Source: Methylopila sp. 73B
GTDB taxonomy: Bacteria > Pseudomonadota > Alphaproteobacteria > Rhizobiales > Methylopilaceae
DNA length: 64,000 nucleotides
Direction of reading: 5' to 3'
Assembly: GCF_000526315.1 (NCBI RefSeq)
Contig: NZ_JAFV01000001.1
Coordinates: 248,001-312,000, forward strand
This document shows positions 16,111-25,027 of this stretch, in pieces. Below the pieces are notes generated by a model that was not told the DNA's origin, did no database searches, and saw only the letters and a list, made by a program, of their open reading frames with translations. The first letter of the stretch is position 1. Every line of letters starts with the position of its first letter. The translations under genes and the position numbers were made by a program.

Positions 16111-16809
16111 TTACCAGCCGGTTGAGAATTTATATCCGACGCCGAGCATCACCCGGTTCTCGGACAGATCCGATTTTACCCGACTCCCGGACACGCTGAA
16201 CGTGTCCGTCCCGTAGTCGGAGTAGCGGTACTCGACGCGCGCCGTGACGTTATCGGTCACAGCCGCCTCGACGCCCCCGCCGATGGTCCAGCCGATCGCC
16301 ACCGTGTCGTCCGACCCGCCTGCGGCGCCCTGCGCCTTCACCTCGTGATCGGCGAACGCGAGGCCGCCTGCTCCGTAAACGAGAAAGCGATCAAACGCAT
16401 ACCCGATTCGACCGCGCACCGCGCCGGTGTATCCGATGTCGTTCCGGATCCGCGCGTTAGGGGCGCCGGTGAAGCCGGACGTGGTCCGGCCGGCGTCCGA
16501 GTCGGTCCAGTTGATGTCGGCCTCGAGGCCAATCACGATCGGGGAGTTGTCGAACTGGTAGTTGTAGCCGCCATAGCCGCCCAGGCTGACGCCGTCGGGC
16601 TTGGAGCCGGGGGACACGCCGTTCACGCGATTGTCAGCGTCAAACCAGCCGTATCCGGCCTGCAGGCCCAGGTAGGGGCCGGTCCAGCTGAACGAGGGAA
16701 CAGGGGCGGCCGCCGTCGCGGGCTCGTAGCCCGGCATGTCGGCCGCCATGGCGAACCCGCCGGACACCAACAGGACTGCGATGCTTCCGAGACTGGAAGA
16801 GAATTTCAT
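16111..16809 (-). CDS. outer membrane beta-barrel protein, Omp25/Omp31-like (paralogue 4)
   Basis: 232 aa with signal peptide MKFSSSLGSIAVLLVSGGFAMA/ADMP. Barrel motifs: FSWTGPYLGLQAGYGWFD, GGYNYQFDNSPIVIGLEADIN, RGRIGYAFDRFLVYGAGGLAFAD, VTARVEYRYSDYG. The end is GYKFSTGW, with a terminal Trp like paralogue 2. The frame stays open well upstream, but signal peptide, family length and composition fix the start at 16809. It is closest to paralogue 3 by eye. Confidence 0.87.
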   Translation of the reverse strand: MKFSSSLGSIAVLLVSGGFAMAADMPGYEPATAAAPVPSFSWTGPYLGLQAGYGWFDADNRVNGVSPGSKPDGVSLGGYGGYNYQFDNSPIVIGLEADINWTDSDAGRTTSGFTGAPNARIRNDIGYTGAVRGRIGYAFDRFLVYGAGGLAFADHEVKAQGAAGGSDDTVAIGWTIGGGVEAAVTDNVTARVEYRYSDYGTDTFSVSGSRVKSDLSENRVMLGVGYKFSTGW

Positions 16810-17193
16810 TTCCAACCCGACTCCTGCGGCGCAGCTCCGTTTCGCGGACTGCAGCCAGGACCCCCAAACGCCGATCGCGACGAGAACGCAGGGCCTGCCC
16901 AAAAAGTTCCGGACGCATTCCGTCCGTATCGACGTTTTTTGTGACGCTCCTTTGAGGCCCTTTCGAAACCCGAATGTGGCCAGTGGTGGACGGAAATAAG
17001 ACGGGGGTCGCCGTGACGTTCCTGCCACACTGGCTCGGGTCGCTTCAGTCTCTTGCGGTTTTGAGCGCTCATTGACGGTTGGAACAGGGTTTCGCCCGGC
17101 GGGCGAGGCGATCGGCGGTGAACTCTCCGCCGTAAAACGATGGGCGAAGCGCGCGAACCGAAACCGGCTTCGCGGATTTAAGGGCGGCGCGGC
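16810..17193. other. 384-bp divergent intergenic region
   Basis: It lies between porin paralogue 4 (minus) and the pteridine-reductase-like SDR (plus) and should hold promoters for both. It is less GC-rich than its surroundings around 16915-17010. GGAG precedes the porin ATG by about 11 bp. I found no hairpin with U-tract and no convincing small gene. Confidence 0.5.
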
Positions 17194-17946
17194 ATGGCGG
17201 ACGGCGGCGGAGCGGCGTTGATCACGGGGGCGGGCAGGCGGATCGGCGCCGCGATCGCCGAAGCCTTGGCGGGCGAAGGGCGCCCCGTCGCCATCCATTG
17301 CCACGGGTCGATCGAGGAGGCCGAGGCGGCGGCGCGGCGGATCGCGGAGCAGGGCGGCCGCGCGGCCGTCGTCGCCGGCGACCTCGCCGATCCGGCGACC
17401 CCTGAACGTCTCATTTCGCAGGCCGCGGCAGCCCTCGGCTCGCCACTCGAAGCGCTGGTCAACAACGCCTCGATTTTCGAGGAGGACGGCGTCGGCTCGC
17501 TCGGGGTCGCGGCGTGGGACCGGCAGATGGCGATCAACCTTCGCGCTCCGGTGTTTCTCGCCCAGGCCTTCGCGGCGCAGCTGCCCGCGAACGCCGGCGG
17601 CTGCGTGGTCAATGTGATCGACCAGCGCGTGCTCAAGGCGACCGGCCGCTTCATCTCCTACACGCTGTCGAAAAGCGCGCTGCTGACCGCCACCGAGACG
17701 CTCGCGCTCGCGCTCGCGCCGCGCGTCCGGGTCGTCGGCGTGGCGCCGGGACCCACGTTCGCGAACGCGCGGCAGTCTCCGGAGGCCTTCGCCCGACAGG
17801 CGGAGGCGACCCCGCTGGGGCGAGGTCCTACGCCCGCCGAGATCGCTCAGGCCGTGCTGTTTCTGCTCAAGGCGGAGAGCGTCACGGGCGTCATGTTGCC
17901 GGTCGACGGCGGCCAGCATCTCGCGCCGGATCGCGACGACGACTGA
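17194..17946 (+). CDS. pteridine-reductase-like short-chain dehydrogenase (FolM/PTR1 type)
   Basis: 250 aa, classical SDR size. The nucleotide motif is TGAGRRIG (residues 11-18), matching TGxxxRxG, the variant used by pteridine reductases for NADPH rather than the usual TGxxxGxG. The catalytic set is Asp143, Tyr156 and Lys160 (NVID...SYTLSK); Asp replaces the usual SDR Ser, with the same 13-residue Asp-to-Tyr spacing known in PTR1. Likely reaction: NADPH reduction of dihydrobiopterin, dihydromonapterin or dihydrofolate. It is the first gene of a plus-strand run ending in moaD and moaE. The substrate is inferred. Confidence 0.78.
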   Translation: MADGGGAALITGAGRRIGAAIAEALAGEGRPVAIHCHGSIEEAEAAARRIAEQGGRAAVVAGDLADPATPERLISQAAAALGSPLEALVNNASIFEEDGVGSLGVAAWDRQMAINLRAPVFLAQAFAAQLPANAGGCVVNVIDQRVLKATGRFISYTLSKSALLTATETLALALAPRVRVVGVAPGPTFANARQSPEAFARQAEATPLGRGPTPAEIAQAVLFLLKAESVTGVMLPVDGGQHLAPDRDDD

Positions 17947-17990
17947 GCGGTCTCGCGGAATCGGCTCCTGTCGCCTAAATTGGCGGCTCC

Positions 17991-19979
17991 ATGACCGATG
18001 ACGACCGCCCCCAGATCGAGCCTGACGCGCTCGACGACGACGAGCTTTTCCCTGTCGAGGAGCGCGCGACCGCCGAAGCGGCGCTCGGGGCCGCGCCCGA
18101 GAACCTGCGCCGCGGCGTCGAGGTCATCCGCTCGCACCTGAAGCACCTGCCGAACGGGCCGGGCGTCTACCGCATGTTCGCGGCCGAAGGCGACGTGCTC
18201 TACGTCGGCAAGGCGCGCAGCCTGAAGAAGCGGGTCGCGAACTACGCCCGCGGCATCGGCCACAACACCCGCATCGCCCGCATGATCGCCGAAACCGCGG
18301 CGATGGAGTTCGTCTCGACCGAGACCGAGACCGAGGCGCTGCTGCTCGAGGCGAACCTGATCAAGCGGCTGCGCCCGCGCTTCAACGTGCTGATGCGGGA
18401 CGACAAGTCGTTCCCCTACATCCTGATCTCCTCCGAGCACCCGGCGCCCCAGATCGCCAAGCACCGCGGCGCCCGCACCCGCAAGGGCGACTACTACGGG
18501 CCCTTCGCTTCGGCCGGCGCGGTCGGACGCACCATCGACGCGCTGGAGCGCGCCTTCCTGCTGCGCTCCTGCGCGGACAGCTATTACGAGCGGCGCACGC
18601 GGCCCTGTCTGCTGCACCAGATCAAGCGCTGTTCCGGCCCCTGCACCGGCGAGATCGCGCTCGAGGACTACGCCGTGCTGGTCGAGGAGGCGCGCGACTT
18701 CCTCTCCGGCAAGAGCGACCGGGTGAAGACCGAGCTGGCGCGCGCCATGGACCAGGCCTCCGAGACGCTCGATTTCGAGCGCGCCGCCGTCTACCGCGAC
18801 CGGCTGGCCGCGCTCGCCGCCATCCAGTCCAACCAGGGCGTCAACCCGCGCTCGGTGGAGGAGGCCGACGTCTTCGCGATCCACGCCGAGGGCGGGCAGA
18901 CCTGCATCGAGGCGTTCTTCTTCCGCGCCTACCAGAACTGGGGCGCGCGGGCCTACTTCCCGAAGGCCGACAAGTCGCTGGAGACCGGCGAGGTGCTCGG
19001 CTCGTTCCTGTCGCAGTTCTACGACGCCGAGGAGCCGCCGCGGCTCGTGCTGCTGAGCGAGGACATGGAGGACCGGGCCCTGCTGGCCGAGGCGCTGACG
19101 ATCCGGTCCGGCCGCAGGGTCGAGGTCGCCGTGCCGGCCCGCGGCGAGAAGAAGGAGCTGGTCGACCGGGCTCTCTCGAACGCCCGGGAGGCGCTCGGCC
19201 GGAGACTTGCGGAGACCTCGACGCAGGCGCGGCTGCTCGCGGGCGTCCAGGCCGCGTTCGAGCTCCCGGTCCTGCCCCAGCGCATCGAGGTCTACGACAA
19301 CAGCCACATCATGGGGACGGCCGCGGTCGGCGGCATGATCGTCGCCGGGCCCGAGGGCTTCCTGAAGAACCAGTACCGCAAGTTCAACATCAAGCCCGAG
19401 GACCTGACGCCCGGCGACGACACCGGCATGATGCGGCAGGTGCTGCGCCGGCGCTTCGCGCGCCTGCAGAAGGAATCCCCGCGCGACGCCGAGGGCAGGA
19501 CGCCCGAGGGCGCGCCGCCGTGGCCGGACCTGGTGCTGATCGACGGCGGGCAGGGCCAACTCAAGGCCGCGCGCGAGACGTTGAAGGAGCTCGAGCTCGG
19601 CGGCGTGCCTCTGGTCGGCATCGCCAAGGGCGTCGACCGCGAGGCTGGGCGCGAGACCTTCTTTCTGGAGGGCAAGCAGCCGTTCCGCATGCCGCCGCGC
19701 GACCCCGTGCTCTATTACGTCCAGCGCCTGCGCGACGAGGCCCACCGCTTCGCGATCGGCACGCACCGGGCGCGGCGTTCCAAGGAGTTCGTCGCCAATC
19801 CGCTCGACGAGGTGCCGGGCATTGGCCCCACCCGCAAGCGCGCGCTGCTGCGCCACTTCGGCACCGCCAAGGCGGTGGCCCGCGCGGGCCTGTCCGACCT
19901 CGAGAAGGCGCCGGGCGTCAGCAAGGCCATGGCGAAGACGATCTACGACTTTTTCCACGCTCGGGGCGACGCGGGCTGA
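17991..19979 (+). CDS. uvrC: excinuclease ABC subunit UvrC
   Basis: 662 aa. It makes both incisions around DNA lesions in the UvrABC pathway. Domains in order: GIY-YIG nuclease ([20 protein letters not shown], about 55-130), Cys-containing region ([15 protein letters not shown]), UVR helical motif that binds UvrB (about 240-275), RNase-H-like nuclease with [11 protein letters not shown] and [10 protein letters not shown], and a double helix-hairpin-helix at the end ([37 protein letters not shown]). An acidic N-terminal extension of about 35 residues precedes the nuclease. Confidence 0.96.
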   Translation: MTDDDRPQIEPDALDDDELFPVEERATAEAALGAAPENLRRGVEVIRSHLKHLPNGPGVYRMFAAEGDVLYVGKARSLKKRVANYARGIGHNTRIARMIAETAAMEFVSTETETEALLLEANLIKRLRPRFNVLMRDDKSFPYILISSEHPAPQIAKHRGARTRKGDYYGPFASAGAVGRTIDALERAFLLRSCADSYYERRTRPCLLHQIKRCSGPCTGEIALEDYAVLVEEARDFLSGKSDRVKTELARAMDQASETLDFERAAVYRDRLAALAAIQSNQGVNPRSVEEADVFAIHAEGGQTCIEAFFFRAYQNWGARAYFPKADKSLETGEVLGSFLSQFYDAEEPPRLVLLSEDMEDRALLAEALTIRSGRRVEVAVPARGEKKELVDRALSNAREALGRRLAETSTQARLLAGVQAAFELPVLPQRIEVYDNSHIMGTAAVGGMIVAGPEGFLKNQYRKFNIKPEDLTPGDDTGMMRQVLRRRFARLQKESPRDAEGRTPEGAPPWPDLVLIDGGQGQLKAARETLKELELGGVPLVGIAKGVDREAGRETFFLEGKQPFRMPPRDPVLYYVQRLRDEAHRFAIGTHRARRSKEFVANPLDEVPGIGPTRKRALLRHFGTAKAVARAGLSDLEKAPGVSKAMAKTIYDFFHARGDAG

Positions 19980-20022
19980 CCATTCTCGCCAGCCCCCGCG
20001 CGCTCAACGAAAGGACCGTTCC

Positions 20023-20310
20023 ATGACCCTCGGGCTCCGTCTGGCCGCCGCCTTCCTCGTCGCCTGCGCGGTCGGGGCGGGCGCGATGATCTACGACCAG
20101 ACCCGGGGCGCCGACTGGGCGGTCTCCCCCCAGCAGATCGCCGCGGCGAAGGCCGCCGGCCAGGCCGGCGTCGAGACCCGTCCGGGCTCCGTCGCCGTGC
20201 TGCCGATCCGGTCCGAAACCGCCGATGTCCTGCCGTTCAAGTGGGCGCTGCTGGGCCTGGCCGCGGGGGCGCTGACCTTCGTGGGCTTGCGTCGGCGGAC
20301 CCGCGCGTGA
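20023..20310 (+). CDS. small two-helix membrane protein, unknown function
   Basis: 95 aa. RBS GAAAGGA 8 bp before ATG. A first hydrophobic helix (residues 4-22) could be a signal anchor. A polar middle with WAVSPQQIAAAKAAGQAG follows, then a second helix (WALLGLAAGALTFVGL) and a basic RRRTRA tail. I do not recognise a family. It lies between uvrC and pgsA on the same strand, with short gaps on both sides. Confidence 0.65.
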   Translation: MTLGLRLAAAFLVACAVGAGAMIYDQTRGADWAVSPQQIAAAKAAGQAGVETRPGSVAVLPIRSETADVLPFKWALLGLAAGALTFVGLRRRTRA

Positions 20311-20401
20311 CCCGCGACGTCCGCCGACGCTCCCGTGTTGACGCCCGCGGACGCCCGTGGTCGTGTCGCCGCCTGACCCGTCAGCATGCCGGCGCCGATC
20401 T

Positions 20402-21043
20402 ATGAGTTCCGAAAGCCATCTCGACCCCGTCGGCCCCGCCGCTGTGCGCCGCGGCGACAACGCGTCGCGACGGCATGCGCTCAGCCTGCCGAACATCCTC
20501 ACCTACGGCCGCATCGCCGCGGTGCCGGCGGTCGTCGGATGCCTCTTCGTCGGCGGCGACGCCTGGCGCTGGACGGCGCTCGCGCTGTTCGCCCTGGCGG
20601 CGATCACCGACTTCCTCGACGGCTACCTCGCGCGCGCCTGGCAGCAGCAGTCGCCGCTCGGGCGGATGCTCGATCCGATCGCGGACAAGCTGCTCGTCTC
20701 GGCCTGCCTGTTGATGCTGGCCGCCGACGGCACGGTCCACGGCTGGACCCTGTGGGCGGCGATGGTGATCCTGTGCCGCGAGGTGCTGGTCTCCGGGTTG
20801 CGGGAGTTCCTGGCCGAACTCCGTGTCAGCGTGCCGGTCACCAACCTCGCGAAATACAAGACCACGGCCCAGCTCGTCGCGGTCGGCTTCCTGCTCGCGG
20901 GCGCCGCCGGCGACAAGGTGATCCCCGGCGTGACGGCGGTCGGGCTCGGGCTGTTGTGGTTCTCGGCGGTCCTTACGCTCTACACCGGCTATGACTACTT
21001 CAAGGCCGGACTGCGTTACGTGCTGGAGGACCCCGTCGAGTGA
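20402..21043 (+). CDS. pgsA: CDP-diacylglycerol--glycerol-3-phosphate 3-phosphatidyltransferase PgsA
   Basis: 213 aa. It makes phosphatidylglycerophosphate, the committed step to phosphatidylglycerol, in the inner membrane. The CDP-alcohol phosphotransferase motif DG-x2-AR-x8-G-x3-D-x3-D is intact: DGYLAR, then GRMLDPIADK. The N-terminal SLPNILTYGRIAAVP is typical of PgsA. About five membrane helices. The start was placed at ATG 20402, not further upstream, from the family alignment. The stop overlaps the GTG start of moaD. Confidence 0.93.
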   Translation: MSSESHLDPVGPAAVRRGDNASRRHALSLPNILTYGRIAAVPAVVGCLFVGGDAWRWTALALFALAAITDFLDGYLARAWQQQSPLGRMLDPIADKLLVSACLLMLAADGTVHGWTLWAAMVILCREVLVSGLREFLAELRVSVPVTNLAKYKTTAQLVAVGFLLAGAAGDKVIPGVTAVGLGLLWFSAVLTLYTGYDYFKAGLRYVLEDPVE

Positions 21044-21291
21044 AGCTGAAGTATTTCGCCTGGGTGCGGGAGCGGGTCGGGCTGGCCGAAGAGGACGTCG
21101 ACGCGCCGGCGGGCGTCGCGACCGTGGCGGAGCTTGTCGACTGGCTCCGCGGCCGCGGCCCGGACTACGAGCGCGCCTTCGCGGCGGGTCCCGCGATCCG
21201 CGCCGCGATCGACAAGCGCCACGCCAAGCCCGACGCGTCGATCGCCGGCGCCGGAGAGATCGCGTTCTTCCCGCCGATGACCGGCGGCTGA
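21040..21291 (+). CDS. moaD: molybdopterin synthase sulfur-carrier subunit MoaD
   Basis: 83 aa, ubiquitin-like fold, ending FFPPMTGG; the C-terminal Gly-Gly is thiocarboxylated by MoeB. MKLKYFAWVRERVG is the standard first strand. The GTG start overlaps the pgsA stop (GTGA), showing translational coupling. With MoaE it converts cyclic pyranopterin monophosphate to molybdopterin. Confidence 0.95.
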   Translation: MKLKYFAWVRERVGLAEEDVDAPAGVATVAELVDWLRGRGPDYERAFAAGPAIRAAIDKRHAKPDASIAGAGEIAFFPPMTGG

Positions 21292-21297
21292 GCCGCC

Positions 21298-21756
21298 ATG
21301 ACCGTCCGTCTTCAGAGCGAGCCGTTCGACTCCGGCGCGGAGGTCGTGCGGCTGAGCGAGGGCCGCGACGGCGTCGGGGCCGTCGTGACCTTCACCGGGC
21401 TCTGCCGCGACCGCGCCGACAGCGGGGCGCCGCTCGAGGCGCTGATCCTCGAGCACTATCCCGAGATGGCGCAGGAGGAGCTCGAGCGGATCGAGGCGGA
21501 GGCGCGCGCCCGCTGGCCGCTGATCGACGCGCTGTTGGTCCACCGCTACGGGCGGATCCGTCCGGGCGAGCCCATCGTGCTGGTCGCGACGCTGTCGTCC
21601 CACCGGGCGGCGGCCTTCGCGGCGGCCGAATTCCTGATGGACTACCTCAAGACCTCCGCGCCGTTCTGGAAGCAGGAGGAGACGGCGGCCGGGACGGGCT
21701 GGGTCGCGGCCAAGGACGCCGACGACGCGGCGGCCGAGCGCTGGAGCCGCGGCTGA
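21298..21756 (+). CDS. moaE: molybdopterin synthase catalytic subunit MoaE
   Basis: 152 aa. Family marks: GAVVTFTGLCRD, LEHYPEMAQEELERI, HRYGRIRPGE, VLVATLSSHRAAAFAAAEFLMDYLK in two blocks, and APFWKQEET with the catalytic Lys of the KxE motif. It starts 6 bp after moaD and forms the heterotetrameric synthase with it. Confidence 0.95.
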   Translation: MTVRLQSEPFDSGAEVVRLSEGRDGVGAVVTFTGLCRDRADSGAPLEALILEHYPEMAQEELERIEAEARARWPLIDALLVHRYGRIRPGEPIVLVATLSSHRAAAFAAAEFLMDYLKTSAPFWKQEETAAGTGWVAAKDADDAAAERWSRG

Positions 21757-21872
21757 AGCGCGTCCCGGGACCGAGGGACGCGAACGACGCTTGCCGGGCG
21801 TGCGAACGACGTTAGAGTTAACCGGATGTTAACCGCGCTGTCGCGCGGCGCGCCTCTTGGGTTAACCCTGCG

Positions 21873-22520
21873 ATGACCGGCAAGCTCTCGTTTCGCGCCA
21901 GCGCGACCCTGATCGTCTGCGGCTACGCCGTGATCGCGGCCCTGCTCGTCCTCGCCGCCGGCCAGAACCTCGGGCATAGCGTGTCGAACTACGCCCAGCA
22001 GGTGTCTTGGCTGACGTCCGAGACCACCACCGCGCGACTGGCCGCGCTGCGGCAGGCGGGACGGCCGGAGACCGCCGCGCTTTACGCGCTCGTCGCCGCC
22101 GCTTCCTGGGGGCTGATCGCGGCGATGGCGGCGGCCGGCTTCGCCTGGGGCGTGCTGCACAAGGGCGAGAGCTTGCTCGGTCTCGACAAGGCGCTGACCT
22201 ACCTCGCGGCGCTCTCCGGCCTCTATGCGCTGTCGACCTGCCTCACGATGGGCCTGAGCGCGGCGCATCTGACGCTGCCGCGTGAGGGGCTGCATGCGAT
22301 CCCCGGGCTGTGGTTCGCGACCATGATCCCAAGCGCCGCCGTGCTCGCGCGCTGCGCGGCGCTGATCGCCCACGACGCTGGATCCCTGCTCGCCATCGTC
22401 ATCGCCGCGGAGCCGCGGCGGATCGCCCAGTTCGTGGACGCGACTGAGACGGCCCGAGGCGTCGACAGCGTCGAGGCGAGGCTCGCCCGCCGGGTCGCGG
22501 CCGCGCGAATCCGCGCCTAA
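21873..22520 (+). CDS. four-helix membrane protein, unknown function
   Basis: 215 aa. Hydrophobic segments are near 12-30, 68-92, 106-128 and 142-168. The cytoplasmic tail has a short Arg/Ala-rich end. No family is recognised. It is separated from moaE by 116 bp and is followed by a strong bidirectional terminator, so it is probably the last gene of the plus-strand run or a single unit. Confidence 0.65.
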   Translation: MTGKLSFRASATLIVCGYAVIAALLVLAAGQNLGHSVSNYAQQVSWLTSETTTARLAALRQAGRPETAALYALVAAASWGLIAAMAAAGFAWGVLHKGESLLGLDKALTYLAALSGLYALSTCLTMGLSAAHLTLPREGLHAIPGLWFATMIPSAAVLARCAALIAHDAGSLLAIVIAAEPRRIAQFVDATETARGVDSVEARLARRVAAARIRA

Positions 22521-22539
22521 GTTGCGGCTTCTTAAATAG

Positions 22540-22575
22540 AAAAAGCCCGCGAACCGGCCGGTTCGCGGGCTTTTT
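22540..22575. terminator. perfect bidirectional rho-independent terminator
   Basis: AAAAAGCCCGCGAACCGG followed by its exact reverse complement forms a fully palindromic 36-bp unit: a 5-nt A-run, a GC-rich stem and a 5-nt T-run. It sits between the convergent membrane-protein gene (stop 22520) and ilvE (stop 22592) and can end transcription from both sides. Confidence 0.95.
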
Positions 22576-22591
22576 CACGTGTTGCGACAGC

Positions 22592-23494
22592 TCAGGCCGC
22601 GGCGACGGCCTTCGGCGCAGACGGCTGCACCGCCGCCATGTAGTCGTTCATCAGCGTGCTGGTGACGTCGCCCACCGTAAACCGCCAATCGGCGATCTCG
22701 GCGACCGGCGTGACCTCGGCGGCCGTGCCGCAGATGAAGCACTGCTCGAAGCCCGACAGTTCCTCCGGCAGGATTGCGCGCTCGACCACCTCGATGCCGC
22801 GCGCCTTGGCGAGGCCGATGACGGTGCGGCGGGTGATGCCGTCGAGGAAGCAGTCCGGCGTCGGGGTGTGGATGACGCCGTCCTTGACGAAGAAGATGTT
22901 CGCGCCGGTGCATTCGGCCACCTGGCCGCGCCAGTCCAGCATGAGCGCGTCGGCGTAGCCCTTACGCTCGGCCGCGTGCTTCGACATGGTGCAGATCATG
23001 TAGAGGCCGGTCGCCTTCGCCTTGGACGGCGCGGTCAGCGGGTCCGGGCGGCGCCACTGGGCGAGGTCGAGCCGGATGCCCTTCAGACGCTGGGCCGGGT
23101 CGAAATAGCTCGGCCACTGCCACACCGCGATCGCCAGATGGATCCGGTTGTGCTGGGCGGAGACGCCCATCATCTCGCTGCCGCGCCAGGCGATGGGGCG
23201 GATGTAGGCGTCCGAGAAGCCCTGCCGCGCGAGCGTCTCCTCGCAGGCCCGATCGATCTCCTCGACGGAGTAGGGGATCTCGAAATCCAGCAGCCGCGCG
23301 CTTTCGATCAGGCGCTGGTTGTGCTCGCGCATCTTGAAGATTACGCCGCCGTAGGCCCGCTCGCCTTCGAACACCGCGCTCGCGTAGTGCAGCGCATGCG
23401 TCAGAACGTGAACCTTGGCGTCGGCCCACGGGACGAAGGCCCCGTCGTACCAAATGACGCCGTCGCGCATGTCGAAAGGTTGTGCGTCGGCCAT
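22592..23494 (-). CDS. ilvE: branched-chain amino acid aminotransferase IlvE
   Basis: 300 aa. A PLP fold-type IV transaminase that makes Val, Leu and Ile from the 2-keto acids. Start ATG 23494 with AAGGAG upstream. Marks: HALHYASAVFEGERAY, YIRPIAWRGSEMMGVS, SKAKATGLY with PLP Lys160, GYADALMLD, VAECTGANIFFV and PTPDCFLDGITRRTVI. Length and motifs fit the proteobacterial IlvE subgroup. Confidence 0.93.
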   Translation of the reverse strand: MADAQPFDMRDGVIWYDGAFVPWADAKVHVLTHALHYASAVFEGERAYGGVIFKMREHNQRLIESARLLDFEIPYSVEEIDRACEETLARQGFSDAYIRPIAWRGSEMMGVSAQHNRIHLAIAVWQWPSYFDPAQRLKGIRLDLAQWRRPDPLTAPSKAKATGLYMICTMSKHAAERKGYADALMLDWRGQVAECTGANIFFVKDGVIHTPTPDCFLDGITRRTVIGLAKARGIEVVERAILPEELSGFEQCFICGTAAEVTPVAEIADWRFTVGDVTSTLMNDYMAAVQPSAPKAVAAA

Positions 23495-23768
23495 GACAAT
23501 CGCTCCTTGGCAATCGCTCGCCGGCTCGGAACCGGCGCAATAAAGGCTGTTCAATCTCTGTCGTTCGAGGTGCGCCCGAACGCTGCGACGGTCAAGTCGA
23601 GCGTTCCGGCCTTACGCATTTTGCGCCCCGCGAGCGGACTGGCTATCCTCCATGGACACCCGGTTCGATTTACGGTCGCGCAATGATCCGCGTTCCGGCG
23701 CTTATCTAGGGTAATTTCCTTTCGCGGATTGGGCAGGGTGTGTAACGAACTGATCGGGATAAGTCAAT

Positions 23769-24314
23769 ATGACTGACGTAATGACCGAAGCGTCCGTCGC
23801 GACTCAGCGATCCTCCGCCGCGCACGCCGTCGGCCCGGACGGCGCGCCGGCTTACGACCTGATCGAGCTTCTGTTTTTCGCGTACCGCGACTTCGTGCGC
23901 GACGCCGACGAGGCGCTTGCGGCCTATGGTTTCGGGCGCGCGCATCATCGCGTCCTGCACTTCGTGGACCGCAACCCAGGCCTGCGCGTCACGGAACTGC
24001 TCGACATTCTGAAGATCACCAAGCAGAGCCTCGGCCGCGTGCTGCGCGAGCTGATCGACCAGGGCTTCGTCATTCAGCGCGAGGGCGCGTCCGATCGCCG
24101 CCAGCGGCTGCTGTTCGTGACCGAGCGCGGCGACGCCCTCGCCTTGAAGCTCGCGCATCTTCAGACCGAACGGATCGCGCGGGCGCTCGACGGCTGCGGC
24201 GATGACGTCGGCGCCGCGGCGCGGCGCTTCCTGTTTGCGATGGTCGATCCCCAGGAGCGCGACGCCGTCGCGCGGCTCGCCACGCCCGGACGGCCCCGCG
24301 GAGGGCGAGCCTGA
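23769..24314 (+). CDS. MarR-family transcriptional regulator (PetP-like)
   Basis: 181 aa winged-helix protein. The DNA-binding part is VTELLDILKITKQSLGRVLRELIDQGFV with wing REGASDRRQRLLFVTERG. It is the first gene of a three-gene operon with an OmpR-type regulator (2 bp later) and a kinase, the arrangement described for petPR in Rhodobacter. The ligand and targets are unknown. The Met at residue 5 is an alternative start. Confidence 0.85.
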   Translation: MTDVMTEASVATQRSSAAHAVGPDGAPAYDLIELLFFAYRDFVRDADEALAAYGFGRAHHRVLHFVDRNPGLRVTELLDILKITKQSLGRVLRELIDQGFVIQREGASDRRQRLLFVTERGDALALKLAHLQTERIARALDGCGDDVGAAARRFLFAMVDPQERDAVARLATPGRPRGGRA

Positions 24315-24316
24315 CC

Positions 24317-25027
24317 GTGGCCTACTCCTCCGAGACGGCCGTCAACGACGACGCCGCGCACCTGCTCGTCGTCGATGACGACGCCCGAATCCGCACGCTG
24401 CTGCACAAATTCCTTACAGGCAAAGGCTACCGCGTCAGCACCGCCAGCGACGCCGCCGAGGCGCGTGCGAAGCTAGACGCCCTGGCGTTCGACCTTCTGG
24501 TGCTCGACGTGATGATGCCGGGCGAAAGCGGGCTCGACCTCGCGCGCGCCGTACGCGCGCGCTCGCCCGTGCCGATCCTTATGCTCACGGCGCGCTCGGA
24601 CGCCGACGACCGCATTGCGGGGCTTGAGACTGGGGCGGACGACTATCTGGCGAAGCCGTTCGATCCCCGCGAACTGCTGTTGCGCGTGGGCGGGATCCTC
24701 AGACGGGCCGGCGCGATGGCCGCGACGTCCGCGCCCGAGGTCGTGTTCGGCGAGTTCGCCTTCCATCGCGGCCGCGGCGAACTGAAGCGTGGCGACGAGG
24801 TGGTCCGTCTGACCGATCGCGAGCGCGACCTGCTCGCGACGCTGGCGGAGCGCCCCGGCCAGACCGTGCCGCGCTCGGCGCTCGCGACCGACGACGCCGC
24901 GCCGGGCGACCGGGCGGTCGACGTCGTCGTCACCCGTCTCCGTCGCAAGATCGAGATCGATCCGGCGAACCCGCTGTTGCTCCAGACGGTGCGGGGCCTC
25001 GGCTACCGCCTCCTCGCCGACGGATGA
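24317..25027 (+). CDS. OmpR-family response regulator (PetR-like)
   Basis: 236 aa, GTG start 2 bp after the MarR gene. Receiver domain LLVVDDDARIR with phosphoacceptor Asp64 (LVLDVMMPGESG), and the conserved LMLTARSD and GADDYLAKPF. The C-terminal winged helix has LTDRERDLLATLAERPGQTVPR and ends VDVVVTRLRRKIEIDP...VRGLGYRL. The stop overlaps the kinase start by 4 bp (ATGA). Confidence 0.92.
   Translation: MAYSSETAVNDDAAHLLVVDDDARIRTLLHKFLTGKGYRVSTASDAAEARAKLDALAFDLLVLDVMMPGESGLDLARAVRARSPVPILMLTARSDADDRIAGLETGADDYLAKPFDPRELLLRVGGILRRAGAMAATSAPEVVFGEFAFHRGRGELKRGDEVVRLTDRERDLLATLAERPGQTVPRSALATDDAAPGDRAVDVVVTRLRRKIEIDPANPLLLQTVRGLGYRLLADG

Noticed and set aside
16806-17072. Possible 88-aa minus-strand gene overlapping the start of porin paralogue 4
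   Set aside because: It would cover that gene's own promoter and RBS, is basic and repeat-free without a hydrophobic core, and lies in the less GC-rich spacer.
17847-19958. A 703-codon open frame antisense to uvrC
   Set aside because: Same composition artefact as at ppdK; the plus-strand product has every UvrC domain.
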